Source: UBA2336 sp037443645
GTDB taxonomy: Bacteria > Bacteroidota > Bacteroidia > Cytophagales > Cyclobacteriaceae
NCBI GenBank assembly: GCA_037443645.1
Contig: JBBINY010000032.1
Coordinates: 1 to 33,598, forward strand
DNA: 33,598 bases
Direction of reading: 5' to 3'
Of the stretch, positions 8,301 to 15,959 are shown in pieces (position 1 is the stretch's first letter; every line of letters begins with the position of its first letter). A program made the position numbers and the translations under genes. Under the pieces are notes generated by a model, which was not told where the DNA came from, searched no databases, and worked only from the letters and a program-made list of their open reading frames with translations.

Positions 8301-9155
8301 TTACTTCTTTGCTGCCTGCAGCAGCTTAATTCCGGTTTCGCCCAGGTGTCTGGTTAAAATGGTTTTGTAGGGTGTAGAATTGGTGTAGCCACCACCCGAA
8401 CTGAAAAACTCCTCAAGTACAGGCAGCCAGTCTGAGTTAAGCGGCATGATAAATCCGAATTGCTCCGCTGCCTTATCGCCCACCGGGTGACGTTTTACGG
8501 GCTTCTGCTCACTTACAGCTTTCAGGTAAAATGCAAGGTCGAGATAAGAAAAACTATTCGGGTCGCTGAAAATCTTCTGGTACACTTCGGGGCTGGTGTC
8601 CAGCGTGGTAACCTTCATGTCGGGATAATATTTCTGTTTCAGTTCGAGAATCCTTTTTTCATTTAAAGTGCCTTTGGCCGTGTAAGCCGTGAGTTTGGAG
8701 AAAGCGGTTGGGATTTCTTCCAGGGTGGCCAGTGTTGGTACATTGTTCTGGGTGATCAGGATGGCGAAGTTGGTAATAAATGGCGGGCTGAATTTTACTT
8801 CACGCTTCCGTTCATCGGTAATGGTAATGTTTCCCAGGCCAAATACACCGCCTGTTGAGGTTTTCACTTTTGCATACATGCCCTGAAAATTGGAGCCATC
8901 GCCAACAAACTTGGATTGCAGCTTAACACCTTTATTGACATTTATCCAGGACACAAAGTCGTTCATGATGTCAACACAAATACCGGTTAGTTTTCCCGAT
9001 CCGTCTTTGTAAGAGAACCCCGGAGTTTCAACATAGGCCAGTGAAATGGTTCCCTGCCCGGTTGCTTTAACCTGCGCCCAGGTATCTCCAACATAACCCT
9101 GAGCAATAGCGAAGTGCGTGGCCACCATGGCTGTGAGTACGGTTACTGCTTTCAT
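8301..9155 (-). CDS. Periplasmic solute-binding protein, family 3 (amino-acid-binding type)
   Basis: This protein of about 284 residues belongs to the bacterial extracellular solute-binding family 3, which usually binds amino acids for ABC importers. The start is set at the ATG that begins the signal peptide MKAVTVLTAMVATHFAIAQ; the frame stays open to an earlier ATG at 9176, which would add MNHSSNR. Family features are KLTGICVDIMNDFVSW (ligand-cleft start), GNITITDERKREVKFSPPF (the hallmark TITxxR segment) and a second lobe with TAYTAKGTLNEKR. No ABC permease or ATPase gene is near, so it may be an orphan binding protein, a partner of distant genes, or a signalling/hydrolase-accessory domain. 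A strong terminator follows it. Confidence 0.82.
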   Translation of the reverse strand: MKAVTVLTAMVATHFAIAQGYVGDTWAQVKATGQGTISLAYVETPGFSYKDGSGKLTGICVDIMNDFVSWINVNKGVKLQSKFVGDGSNFQGMYAKVKTSTGGVFGLGNITITDERKREVKFSPPFITNFAILITQNNVPTLATLEEIPTAFSKLTAYTAKGTLNEKRILELKQKYYPDMKVTTLDTSPEVYQKIFSDPNSFSYLDLAFYLKAVSEQKPVKRHPVGDKAAEQFGFIMPLNSDWLPVLEEFFSSGGGYTNSTPYKTILTRHLGETGIKLLQAAKK

Positions 9156-9252
9156 ACGATTCGATGAATGGTTCACTTACCGATTTACAAAATCTTTCTG
9201 TCAAAATCAGAATCAGGTAAGTTTGATGTACTGTTTAGCGCGATTTTGCGCC

Positions 9253-10026
9253 TTACCAGATTATTTTCTCTTTATTCAGAAATGCGGCAATGCCCCGAAG
9301 GCAATCGTCTGTGCCTCGCGCCCGGGCGTTCATCTCAGCGGCTATCCGGAGCGCCTCTTCCAGGGGTTGCTGCTGCACTTCAGCCATCAGGTGTTTGGTG
9401 AGTTTCATGCTGGTTGCAGCGTTGGAAGTGACCAGGTGATCAGCAAATGCATAAACCGTTTTTTCAAGATCGCCCTGAGGTACTACACGGTAAACGAGCC
9501 CTTTTTCCACGGCCTCCTCCGCGCTTATCGGATTGCCGCTCAGCAACAACTCACGGGCCTTGCCGTCACCAATCTTGCGGATAAGAAACACCATAACAAT
9601 GGCCGGGATAAACCCGATTTTTACTTCGGTGTATCCAAAGGATGCCTCCGGCACACTGAAGCAGAAATCACACACAGTGGCCAGTCCGCACCCCCCGGCC
9701 AGGGCATGCCCTTGCACTTGTGCGATAACAGGTTTTGAAAGCGTATAAATTTTCTGGAACAGACTTTTCAGATTATTCGAATCGCTCAGGTTTTCTTCGA
9801 ACGAATTGTGTTGCAATTGTTGCAGGTATGCCAGGTCGGCTCCAGCACAAAAAGCTTCACCGTTCGCTTTCAGGATGATAACCTTCACCCGATCATCGCG
9901 TTCCGCTTCTTGGAAGCTGGCGGTAAGTTCGCTCACCATTGAGGCACTTAAGGCATTGCGTTTCTCAGGCCGGTTAAGGGTGATGTTGGCGATGCGGTTT
10001 GAAACGGTATACAGCAGGGTACTCAT
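9253..10026 (-). CDS. Enoyl-CoA hydratase/isomerase (crotonase) family protein
   Basis: A 257-residue crotonase-fold enzyme acting on acyl-CoA thioesters in the cytosol. Visible motifs are NRPEKRNALS (18-27), the first oxyanion-hole segment AFCAGADLAYL (58-68), the second oxyanion region VQGHALAGGCGLATVCD (104-120) and FGYTEVKIGFIPA (130-142). The catalytic Glu corresponding to rat Glu164 is present (Glu134), but the position of Glu144 is Gly114. That replacement occurs in bacterial methylglutaconyl-CoA hydratase (LiuC)-like crotonases, so a leucine-degradation role is possible, but the reaction cannot be fixed. The ATG overlaps the comEC stop as ATGA, so it is translationally coupled to an unrelated competence gene. 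Confidence 0.88.
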   Translation of the reverse strand: MSTLLYTVSNRIANITLNRPEKRNALSASMVSELTASFQEAERDDRVKVIILKANGEAFCAGADLAYLQQLQHNSFEENLSDSNNLKSLFQKIYTLSKPVIAQVQGHALAGGCGLATVCDFCFSVPEASFGYTEVKIGFIPAIVMVFLIRKIGDGKARELLLSGNPISAEEAVEKGLVYRVVPQGDLEKTVYAFADHLVTSNAATSMKLTKHLMAEVQQQPLEEALRIAAEMNARARGTDDCLRGIAAFLNKEKIIW

Positions 10027-12095
10027 AAGGCAAATTGGGTTACAAAGGCTCCGGTGTGCAAAACAGAATGGACTTTCAAAGAACGGGATTTTGCTTCATT
10101 CAGCAATCGATGAGCAACACCCTTTGAATTGCTGCTGTCCAGAATGATGACTGCAGCATGTATAGCTCCAAGTTCATGGAGTGATTGAATGGCATTGTTG
10201 CCGATGATCAGGTAATCGATGGGTATATTTTGAGGGGGCGTCACTGCACCCTGAAGGATAACAATCACTTTTTGCTTCCAACGAAAAACAACTGCCTGGG
10301 GAACGGGGGAGGTCAATGCAGAGGAATCATTTATTTCGGTGCTGTAAATGCCGCTGATCAGCCGGTTTGGCCGGATGTGAAACCGCATCCGATCCGGATT
10401 GTAAAGTAAGCCGGTATCAGCATAAAAGCGGGAGTGCCCGTTTTCCGATAACTCAAGGGCGCTGAACCCGGCCACGTTAAACACAACCAGTTTAGCCGGT
10501 TTTATTTCAGAGAAATGGTGATGCCACTGCACAGCTCCGAAAACAAGTGCCACTCCGGTTGCGGCTACCAGTAAATTGAATTTCCGGTACTGGATGAAAA
10601 GCACAAAACACACCACCAGCAGAATAAGCAGCCAACATTGAAATGTACTGATGTAAATATTTTCCACCATGCTCATGGGTAATTTTTCGACAAAGAACAC
10701 GAGGTAGTTCAGCCCTTTGATAAGCCACGTTAACAAGACACCCAGACCTTCCGCCAGAACTGGAATGTAACCGGTACCGAGCAGCAGAATGCCGGTAATT
10801 AAAATAGCAATAGCACCGGGTATGACAAACAGGTTAGAGAACAGGAAGTAAACCGGAAACTGGTGAAAGTACAGAATACCCAGCGAGAAGGTGGCCAGTT
10901 GGGCAGCCAGTGATACACAGGTGATTTGCCAAACCTTGTCCAGGAAGTAAGGCTTCGGGCTCCATAGCCTGTAGAATTCAGGTTGAAGGTATACAATACC
11001 GATCACGGCCAGGTATGAAAGCTGAAAGCCTACTGACATGACCAGGTATGGATTGACAAGCAGCAACACGAATGCGGAAACGCCCAGGATGTTGTAAATA
11101 TTCGTCCGGTATTCAAGCGGCCTGGCGATGGCTACAAATGAAAACATGGTTACTGCCCGAAGCACCGATGGCGAAAACCCCGTAACCATGGCATAGCCCC
11201 ATAGCAGAAGTATGCTTATCGCAGCCAGTATCCATTTTCCTTTTTTTGTGCGCATCAGCGGACGTAGCAGAATGAGAACAAGGCCATAAATAATACCCAC
11301 GTGTAACCCGCTAACAGCCAGTACATGCATGGCGCCTGCTGCAGCATAAGCCTGCGAGAGGTCGTTGTCCAGGCCATCTTTTACACCAAGAATCAAAGCC
11401 GATGCAATGGCTTGCTCCTGTGAACCGTCAATGCGCGTATTCAACAGGTGCTGAGCATTTTTTCGAATGGAATAGCCTGCAGCGAGTACCGGATTGCCTG
11501 AAGATGACGCAACGTGATGAACGGATGACCTGCGCAGATGATGCTGATGGGAAATATTCCGGAAGCTCAGAAAACGCTTGTAATCAAATTCTCCAGGGTT
11601 TGCCGGTGGCTCCAGGTGGTTGGGTGAACCTTTAATAAGGAGTACATCGCCATACCGGAAAGGTTCGCTGAAATCAGCTTTTGCGAAATACAGCAACACA
11701 TTGCCAGTAGCATTAGTCCATTCACCGGTTGTTAACCGCACCGCCTGTACACTACCGGTTTGTTTCCATGAGTTGGCTTTTTCTTCGGCAGGCTCGGTGA
11801 GTTGCACACTGTACGAGGCAACGGGTTTCGCAACGTGACTGAGATGTGTTGCAGTCCGCGCATCGGTGTGGTAAAGCAGGTTAAGGTGCCCGGAAACAAA
11901 TACTGCCAGTAGTCCCAAAGGCCCGGGGTTTATGATTCGCCACCGTGTCGCCAGAAAATATGCACCTGCCAGGGTAATCAGGAGGGCCCCTGCCTGGTAT
12001 TCAGAAAGAAAATCCGGTTGATAAATACCGGTGAGGATACCCGCGATAAAGAAAAAGGCAATCCGCACAAAGGAGTATGGCACCCATTGGAACAT
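10023..12095 (-). CDS. comEC: ComEC/Rec2 family DNA-uptake channel
   Basis: A 690-residue inner-membrane protein of the ComEC/Rec2 family, the channel that passes single-stranded DNA into the cytoplasm during natural transformation. It starts with two or three membrane segments (about 8-70), followed by a DUF4131/OB-like soluble part (about 95-195), then the Competence domain with the typical ALILGVKDGLD and AGAMHVLAVSGLHVGIIYG (about 255-275) and GFSPSVLRA (about 316). At least eight further hydrophobic helices follow. The last 150 residues occupy the place of the metallo-beta-lactamase domain but lack DVGQGD and HxHxDH, so no nuclease site is visible. It follows phoH by 27 bases and overlaps the crotonase gene. 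Confidence 0.9.
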   Translation of the reverse strand: MFQWVPYSFVRIAFFFIAGILTGIYQPDFLSEYQAGALLITLAGAYFLATRWRIINPGPLGLLAVFVSGHLNLLYHTDARTATHLSHVAKPVASYSVQLTEPAEEKANSWKQTGSVQAVRLTTGEWTNATGNVLLYFAKADFSEPFRYGDVLLIKGSPNHLEPPANPGEFDYKRFLSFRNISHQHHLRRSSVHHVASSSGNPVLAAGYSIRKNAQHLLNTRIDGSQEQAIASALILGVKDGLDNDLSQAYAAAGAMHVLAVSGLHVGIIYGLVLILLRPLMRTKKGKWILAAISILLLWGYAMVTGFSPSVLRAVTMFSFVAIARPLEYRTNIYNILGVSAFVLLLVNPYLVMSVGFQLSYLAVIGIVYLQPEFYRLWSPKPYFLDKVWQITCVSLAAQLATFSLGILYFHQFPVYFLFSNLFVIPGAIAILITGILLLGTGYIPVLAEGLGVLLTWLIKGLNYLVFFVEKLPMSMVENIYISTFQCWLLILLVVCFVLFIQYRKFNLLVAATGVALVFGAVQWHHHFSEIKPAKLVVFNVAGFSALELSENGHSRFYADTGLLYNPDRMRFHIRPNRLISGIYSTEINDSSALTSPVPQAVVFRWKQKVIVILQGAVTPPQNIPIDYLIIGNNAIQSLHELGAIHAAVIILDSSNSKGVAHRLLNEAKSRSLKVHSVLHTGAFVTQFAL

Positions 12096-12122
12096 GCATT
12101 AAGGTAATGAAAATGCGGGGAA

Positions 12123-13079
12123 TCAGGTTCTGGTCTGATTGCTCGCAGAATACGCTTCAATGATATCACGCACCAGCTTGTGCCGGATTACATCCTGCTG
12201 GGTAAGTTCAATGAAGCCGATACCCCTGATGTTTTGCAAAAGCCTCACTGCCTCAAGAAGCCCGGAAGTTTGTTTGGACGGCAGATCGACCTGGGAGGTG
12301 TCGCCTGTAACAATCATTTTTGAATCCGGACCCATGCGGGTCAGGAACATCTTCATTTGCATGGGGGTGGTGTTCTGGGCTTCATCAAGCAGGATGAACG
12401 CGTTGTTCAGTGTACGTCCGCGCATATAGGCCAGTGGTGCAATCTCAATGATCTCCCGCTCCATATAATACTGCAGTTTTTCGAACGGAATCATATCGTG
12501 CAGGGCATCGTAAATAGGCCGCAGGTAGGGGTCAATCTTTTCCTTCAGATCGCCCGGCAGGAAACCCAGGTTTTCGCCCGCTTCGACCGCTGGCCTGGTA
12601 ATAATGATTTTCTTGACTTGTTTGTTCTTGAGTGCTTTTACCGCAAAGGCTACCGAAATGTAGGTTTTGCCGGTACCGGCAGGGCCCAGCGCAAAAACCA
12701 GGTCGTTGTCTTTTACCAGGGTAACCAACTTTTGCTGGTTGGGTGTTTTGGGTTTTATCGGAATCCCTTTAGTTCCATAGAGGATCACATGGTCTTCAGG
12801 TGAAGAATCATCGGCACTTATGGCCTTTTCACTGGAAACGTACGACTTCACATCTTCTTCACGAACGCTGCCGTATTTGTGGTAATGATCGATGAGCGCA
12901 TTCAGGATGTCATCAATCTGGATTACTTCCGAAGTACTGCCTTTTATGAGGATCTGGTTGCCGCGTGAAACAATCCGGCTTTTCGGAAAGGCCGTGGCCA
13001 GTGAAAGAATGTTCTTGTCTTCAATCCCCAAAAAATCAATCAGGGAAATGTTTTCGAGTGTAACTACTTTTTCGATCAA
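12123..13079 (-). CDS. phoH: PhoH family ATPase
   Basis: A 318-residue cytosolic PhoH-like P-loop NTPase, related to the helicase core and thought to act on RNA. Walker A is ALGPAGTGKTYIS (about 131-143), with FILLDEAQNTTP as Walker B/motif II (about 229-240) and MIVTGDTSQVDLP downstream, all hallmark PhoH segments. KKIIITRPAVEAGENLGFLPGDLKEK is partly visible as the family's central motif. The N-terminal 100 residues include an IQIDDILNALIDHY segment resembling the small KH-like N-domain of PhoH proteins. It is first in a minus-strand operon phoH-comEC-crotonase, and a consensus -7 element lies 10 bases before its ATG. Confidence 0.93.
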   Translation of the reverse strand: MIEKVVTLENISLIDFLGIEDKNILSLATAFPKSRIVSRGNQILIKGSTSEVIQIDDILNALIDHYHKYGSVREEDVKSYVSSEKAISADDSSPEDHVILYGTKGIPIKPKTPNQQKLVTLVKDNDLVFALGPAGTGKTYISVAFAVKALKNKQVKKIIITRPAVEAGENLGFLPGDLKEKIDPYLRPIYDALHDMIPFEKLQYYMEREIIEIAPLAYMRGRTLNNAFILLDEAQNTTPMQMKMFLTRMGPDSKMIVTGDTSQVDLPSKQTSGLLEAVRLLQNIRGIGFIELTQQDVIRHKLVRDIIEAYSASNQTRT

Positions 13080-13089
13080 ATCAGAACAA

Positions 13090-13097
13090 CAAAATTA
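13090..13097 (-). promoter_or_regulatory. -7 promoter element of phoH
   Basis: On the minus strand this reads TAATTTTG, an exact TAnnTTTG match, 10 bases before the phoH ATG. It is back-to-back with the element of the divergent gene, 8 bases away. Confidence 0.5.
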
Positions 13098-13105
13098 AGG
13101 TGCAG

Positions 13106-13113
13106 TAAATTTG
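13106..13113 (+). promoter_or_regulatory. -7 promoter element of the DUF62 gene
   Basis: TAAATTTG matches TAnnTTTG exactly and precedes the ATG at 13163 by 49 bases. It faces away from the phoH element. Confidence 0.5.
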
Positions 13114-13162
13114 CGTACTTTTATACGGCACAAAAATACAAAAGAACACCGGGAGCATCAAC

Positions 13163-13933
13163 ATGGCCATTGTTACCCTGCTAACCGATTCGGGCGAGAG
13201 CGATCACTACGTAGCGGCCATCAAAGCCCGTATTTTGAGTACCAATCCCGGCATCCGGCTGGTTGACATCACGCACTCCCTTCCCCCGTTTGATATTGCC
13301 CATGCTGCTTTTGTGCTTCGTTCGGTTTTCCGTGAATTCCCAAAGGGCTCTGTCCACCTGGTGGGGGTTAACTCGGTCTCTACGGAAAATGACAAACCCA
13401 TAGCCCTTCAGCTGGAAGATCACTATTTTGTTGGAGCGGATAACGGACTGTTCGGACTGGTGAGTGATAAACCCCATCAGCACCTGGTTGAATTAAATTC
13501 CATTAACCCCATTGAAACTACCTTTCCTGAACGCGACATTTTTGCGCCAGCCGCGGCCCGGCTGGCCAGCGGTGTGGCTCTGACTACCCTGGGCAAGCCA
13601 ATGCCGGTGTTTAAGAAAATGATCGACCGGCAGGTAAAAGCTACCCGCAGGCAGATTACCGGCAATGTTATCCACATTGATAATTTCGGGAACCTCATTA
13701 CCAATATCCCGAAAGATGCTTTTGACGTGTTGAGTAAAGACAAGGTGTTTACTATTCAGGTTGGTTCGGAGAAGTTCAGAAAAATACACACCCAGTATTA
13801 TCAAACCGATGAAGGGGAGTGCTTCCTTCTGTTCAACGCATCGGGCTTGCTTGAAATAGGTATTTACAAAGGCAACGCAGCCGAATTGCTCGGCCTTGAG
13901 TATGGCAGCACCATAACCATTACGTTTGAATAA
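13163..13933 (+). CDS. SAM hydroxide adenosyltransferase family (DUF62) protein, triad substituted
   Basis: A 256-residue member of the DUF62 family. Characterised members hydrolyse S-adenosylmethionine to adenosine and methionine; relatives are fluorinase and chlorinase. The start MAIVTLLTDSGESDHYVAAIK corresponds to the family's TDFGxxDxYV, and IRLVDITHSLPPFDIAHAAFVL, YFVGADNGLFG (about 88-98) and IDNFGNLITNIP (about 174-185) are classic family segments. However, the VDPGVGTxR region, which holds the Asp and Arg of the reported Asp-Arg-His triad, reads VNSVSTENDKP (69-79), and the His of AAHLA is Arg133 (AARLA). Fold and SAM binding are likely; catalysis as in the known hydrolases is doubtful. 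It is followed after 15 bases by the small gene at 13949. Confidence 0.87.
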   Translation: MAIVTLLTDSGESDHYVAAIKARILSTNPGIRLVDITHSLPPFDIAHAAFVLRSVFREFPKGSVHLVGVNSVSTENDKPIALQLEDHYFVGADNGLFGLVSDKPHQHLVELNSINPIETTFPERDIFAPAAARLASGVALTTLGKPMPVFKKMIDRQVKATRRQITGNVIHIDNFGNLITNIPKDAFDVLSKDKVFTIQVGSEKFRKIHTQYYQTDEGECFLLFNASGLLEIGIYKGNAAELLGLEYGSTITITFE

Positions 13934-13948
13934 TCAAATCCTTTCTCT

Positions 13949-14245
13949 ATGATCATCCGAATCGTACGCATGCATTTTACAGAAGCCGGTGTGGATGAAT
14001 TCCTTGAGATATTTAATGCCAGCAAGCAAGCCATCCGCAACTTTGAAGGATGCGTCCACCTTGAATTGCTGAAAGACGCTGATGACGAGAATACATTCAC
14101 CACATTGAGCCACTGGAGGGATGAGGCCTGCCTGGAAGCTTACCGGAAATCGGATTTGTTTGCCAGTGTGTGGGGCCGGGTAAAAACCTTATTCGCTGAA
14201 CGCTCCCAGGCTTTCTCGCTGAAAAAGTTTATCGAATTACCCTGA
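13949..14245 (+). CDS. Antibiotic biosynthesis monooxygenase (ABM) domain protein
   Basis: A 98-residue single ABM-domain protein, a dimeric ferredoxin-like alpha/beta barrel found in small quinol monooxygenases, haem-degrading enzymes and proteins of unknown role. Segments typical of the fold are MIIRIVRMHFTEAGVDEFLEIF (shown in part), AIRNFEGCVHLELLKDADDENTFTTLSHW and the WRDEACLEAYRKSDLFASVW helix. No cofactor motif is visible, so activity cannot be stated. It is likely cotranscribed with the DUF62 gene. The gene ends about 100 bases before tRNA-Leu. Confidence 0.85.
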   Translation: MIIRIVRMHFTEAGVDEFLEIFNASKQAIRNFEGCVHLELLKDADDENTFTTLSHWRDEACLEAYRKSDLFASVWGRVKTLFAERSQAFSLKKFIELP

Positions 14246-14290
14246 CAAAACGAGACCTTCAGCATTTCAAGGGAGCAGCCGGCTCATTTT

Positions 14291-14309
14291 ATGAAAGAAA
14301 TCCTTTCAT
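14291..14309. other. Perfect 7-bp hairpin upstream of tRNA-Leu
   Basis: ATGAAAG-aaatc-CTTTCAT is a perfect inverted repeat. It lies after the ABM gene and covers the expected -33 region of the tRNA promoter, so it may be a weak terminator or an operator. It has no T-run. Confidence 0.4.
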
Positions 14310-14325
14310 ATTCACCGGCCAGATT

Positions 14326-14333
14326 TAAATTTG
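14326..14333 (+). promoter_or_regulatory. -7 promoter element of tRNA-Leu
   Basis: TAAATTTG is an exact TAnnTTTG match, 14 bases before the tRNA 5' end. TTTC at 14304-14307 could serve as a poor -33 element. Confidence 0.5.
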
Positions 14334-14347
14334 CAGCCCCAATACTT

Positions 14348-14431
14348 GCCCGGGTGGCGGAATTGGTAGACGCGTTGGTCTCAAACACCAATGGTAGCAA
14401 TACTGTGCCGGTTCGACTCCGGCCCCGGGTA
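14348..14431 (+). tRNA. tRNA-Leu (anticodon CAA)
   Basis: The full cloverleaf can be drawn by eye. The acceptor GCCCGGG (14348-14354) pairs with CCCGGGT (14424-14430, one G-U), and the discriminator is A14431. The D-arm region contains GGCGGAATTGGTAGACGCG. The anticodon stem is TTGGT/ACCAA (14375-14379, 14387-14391) around CTCAAAC, giving anticodon CAA at 14382-14384 for leucine UUG codons. A long variable arm (14392-14406) marks it as class II. The T-arm is GCCGG-TTCGACT-CCGGC (14407-14423). The 3' CCA is not encoded (the genome continues CCT). Confidence 0.97.
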
Positions 14432-14461
14432 CCTGGCTGTGCTGCCTTATATTTATGATCA

Positions 14462-15088
14462 GTGGAAAAACCTGTTCAACACCAGTTTCCTCACTTCGAT
14501 GCTGACTTGATCCGTTTTATTGAACGGGTGGCGCACGAAGTTAAATTTAATGAAGGTGAATTACTGATGCGCTCCGGCCAGTACTTTAAAAACTCATTGA
14601 TCATCCTCGATGGCAGGGTAAAGTTGTATCGCGAAGGCGAAAACGGAGAGGAATTCTTTCTCTACTACCTTGAACCCGGCAATGCCTGCGCACTCTCCAT
14701 GATTTGTGCTGCTAAAAATGAGGCCAGTGCTATAAAAGCAGTTGCGGTTACACCGGTCAGGGCACTTGCCATTCCGTTGCAGCACATGGACACGCTTATG
14801 CGCGATCACCGCAACTGGTATTATTTTGTATTGGAGACATACCGCTCACGATTCGAAGAACTCCTTACCGTTATCGATCAGATTGCCTTTCACTCCATGG
14901 ATGAGAAGCTTGAATTTTACCTGAAGCGCCAGTTTGCCTCATTAGGTAATCCGCTCGCCATAACCCATCAGCAGATTGCAGATGATCTGAACTCCTCACG
15001 TGAGGTGATTTCCCGCCTGCTTAAAAAACTGGAAAATCAGAAACGGGTAATGGTTTCACGCAATGAAATCACCCGTATTAATCTGTAA
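14462..15088 (+). CDS. Crp/Fnr family transcriptional regulator
   Basis: A 208-residue regulator with an N-terminal cyclic-nucleotide-binding-like beta barrel (about 10-115), a long dimerisation helix and a C-terminal winged helix-turn-helix (about 145-208). The recognition helix reads SSREVISRLLKKL; Glu181, Ser184 and Arg185 reproduce the E-x-x-S-R pattern with which FNR reads TTGA-type half-sites, unlike CRP's E-x-x-G-R. It has no N-terminal FNR iron-sulfur cysteines, but Cys76 and Cys82 lie in GNACALSMICAAKNE in the sensor barrel. The start is a GTG; an in-frame stop lies just upstream, so no longer version exists. It sits 30 bases after tRNA-Leu and directly before sulfur genes it may control. 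Confidence 0.92.
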   Translation: MEKPVQHQFPHFDADLIRFIERVAHEVKFNEGELLMRSGQYFKNSLIILDGRVKLYREGENGEEFFLYYLEPGNACALSMICAAKNEASAIKAVAVTPVRALAIPLQHMDTLMRDHRNWYYFVLETYRSRFEELLTVIDQIAFHSMDEKLEFYLKRQFASLGNPLAITHQQIADDLNSSREVISRLLKKLENQKRVMVSRNEITRINL

Positions 15089-15155
15089 TTTTCATCACAT
15101 ACATTCGGTTTGTTTATTGCCGTACTTTGGCGTTTGATCTCACGAACAAACAATC

Positions 15156-15959
15156 ATGGAAAAGCTTGAACTGCTCGGCTACATCGCTTCTGCATTAATT
15201 GGTGTGGCCCTGGGCCTGATCGGTGGAGGAGGCTCCATCCTTACCGTGCCCGTTCTGGTTTACCTGTTTGCTATTGAACCAACCCTGGCCACCGCGTATT
15301 CTTTATTTATTGTAGGCATCACTGCATTGGTTGGGGGTATCCGCAGCGCATTGAATAAAGCGGTTGATTTTCGGACAGCCATCGTATTTGCTGTTCCTTC
15401 GTTTGTGGCGGTTTATTTCACACGAAGGTATCTCATGCCGGAACTTCCGGATGTCCTTTTTCAGGGCACCTCTTATACCATTACCCGCGACACCGCCATC
15501 ATGCTTTTTTTTGCATTCCTTATGCTGGCCGCAGCCTACAGCATGATCAGGGATAAACGGAAAGATGCCGATGACTCCGGTATCCGGTACAATTACCCTA
15601 TGATTGCCCTCGAAGGAATTGTAGTGGGTGTGTTAACAGGAATTGTAGGGGCAGGAGGCGGTTTTTTAATTATTCCGGCCCTGGTGCTGTTCGCCCGGCT
15701 ATCCATGAAAATGGCGGTGGGTACTTCCCTGTTCATAATCGCAGCCAAGTCGCTGATTGGATTTCTGGGTGATATCGGGTCGGGTCAGCTACTTGACTTT
15801 CGTTTTCTGATAACCCTCTCTGCCATTGCCATTGCAGGTATCTTTCTTGGAATTTATCTAAACCGGTTTATTTCAGGCGACCGGCTGAAAAAGGGCTTTG
15901 GCTGGTTTGTTGTGATCATGGCTGTTTACATCCTGATCAGTGAATTTTACGCGGGGTGA
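15156..15959 (+). CDS. TSUP (TauE/SafE) family sulfite/sulfur-compound exporter
   Basis: A 267-residue integral membrane protein of the TSUP family, members of which export sulfite, sulfoacetate or other organosulfur anions, or import thiosulfate. Two homologous halves are visible, each opening with a glycine-rich loop: GVALGLIGGGGSILTVPVLVYL (about 16-37, part) and VGVLTGIVGAGGGFLIIPALVL (about 157-178, part). About seven to eight membrane helices are predicted. There are no cysteines, which argues against a YeeE-like thiosulfate relay. Its place between an FNR-like regulator and a CstB-like enzyme suggests export of sulfite or related products of persulfide oxidation. The TGA stop forms the first bases of the palindrome at 15957. 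Confidence 0.9.
   Translation: MEKLELLGYIASALIGVALGLIGGGGSILTVPVLVYLFAIEPTLATAYSLFIVGITALVGGIRSALNKAVDFRTAIVFAVPSFVAVYFTRRYLMPELPDVLFQGTSYTITRDTAIMLFFAFLMLAAAYSMIRDKRKDADDSGIRYNYPMIALEGIVVGVLTGIVGAGGGFLIIPALVLFARLSMKMAVGTSLFIIAAKSLIGFLGDIGSGQLLDFRFLITLSAIAIAGIFLGIYLNRFISGDRLKKGFGWFVVIMAVYILISEFYAG

Noticed and set aside
15108..15151. Operator pair GTTTGTT ... AACAAAC before the TSUP gene
   Set aside because: The arms are 30 bases apart and of low complexity; no second copy was found elsewhere in the window.
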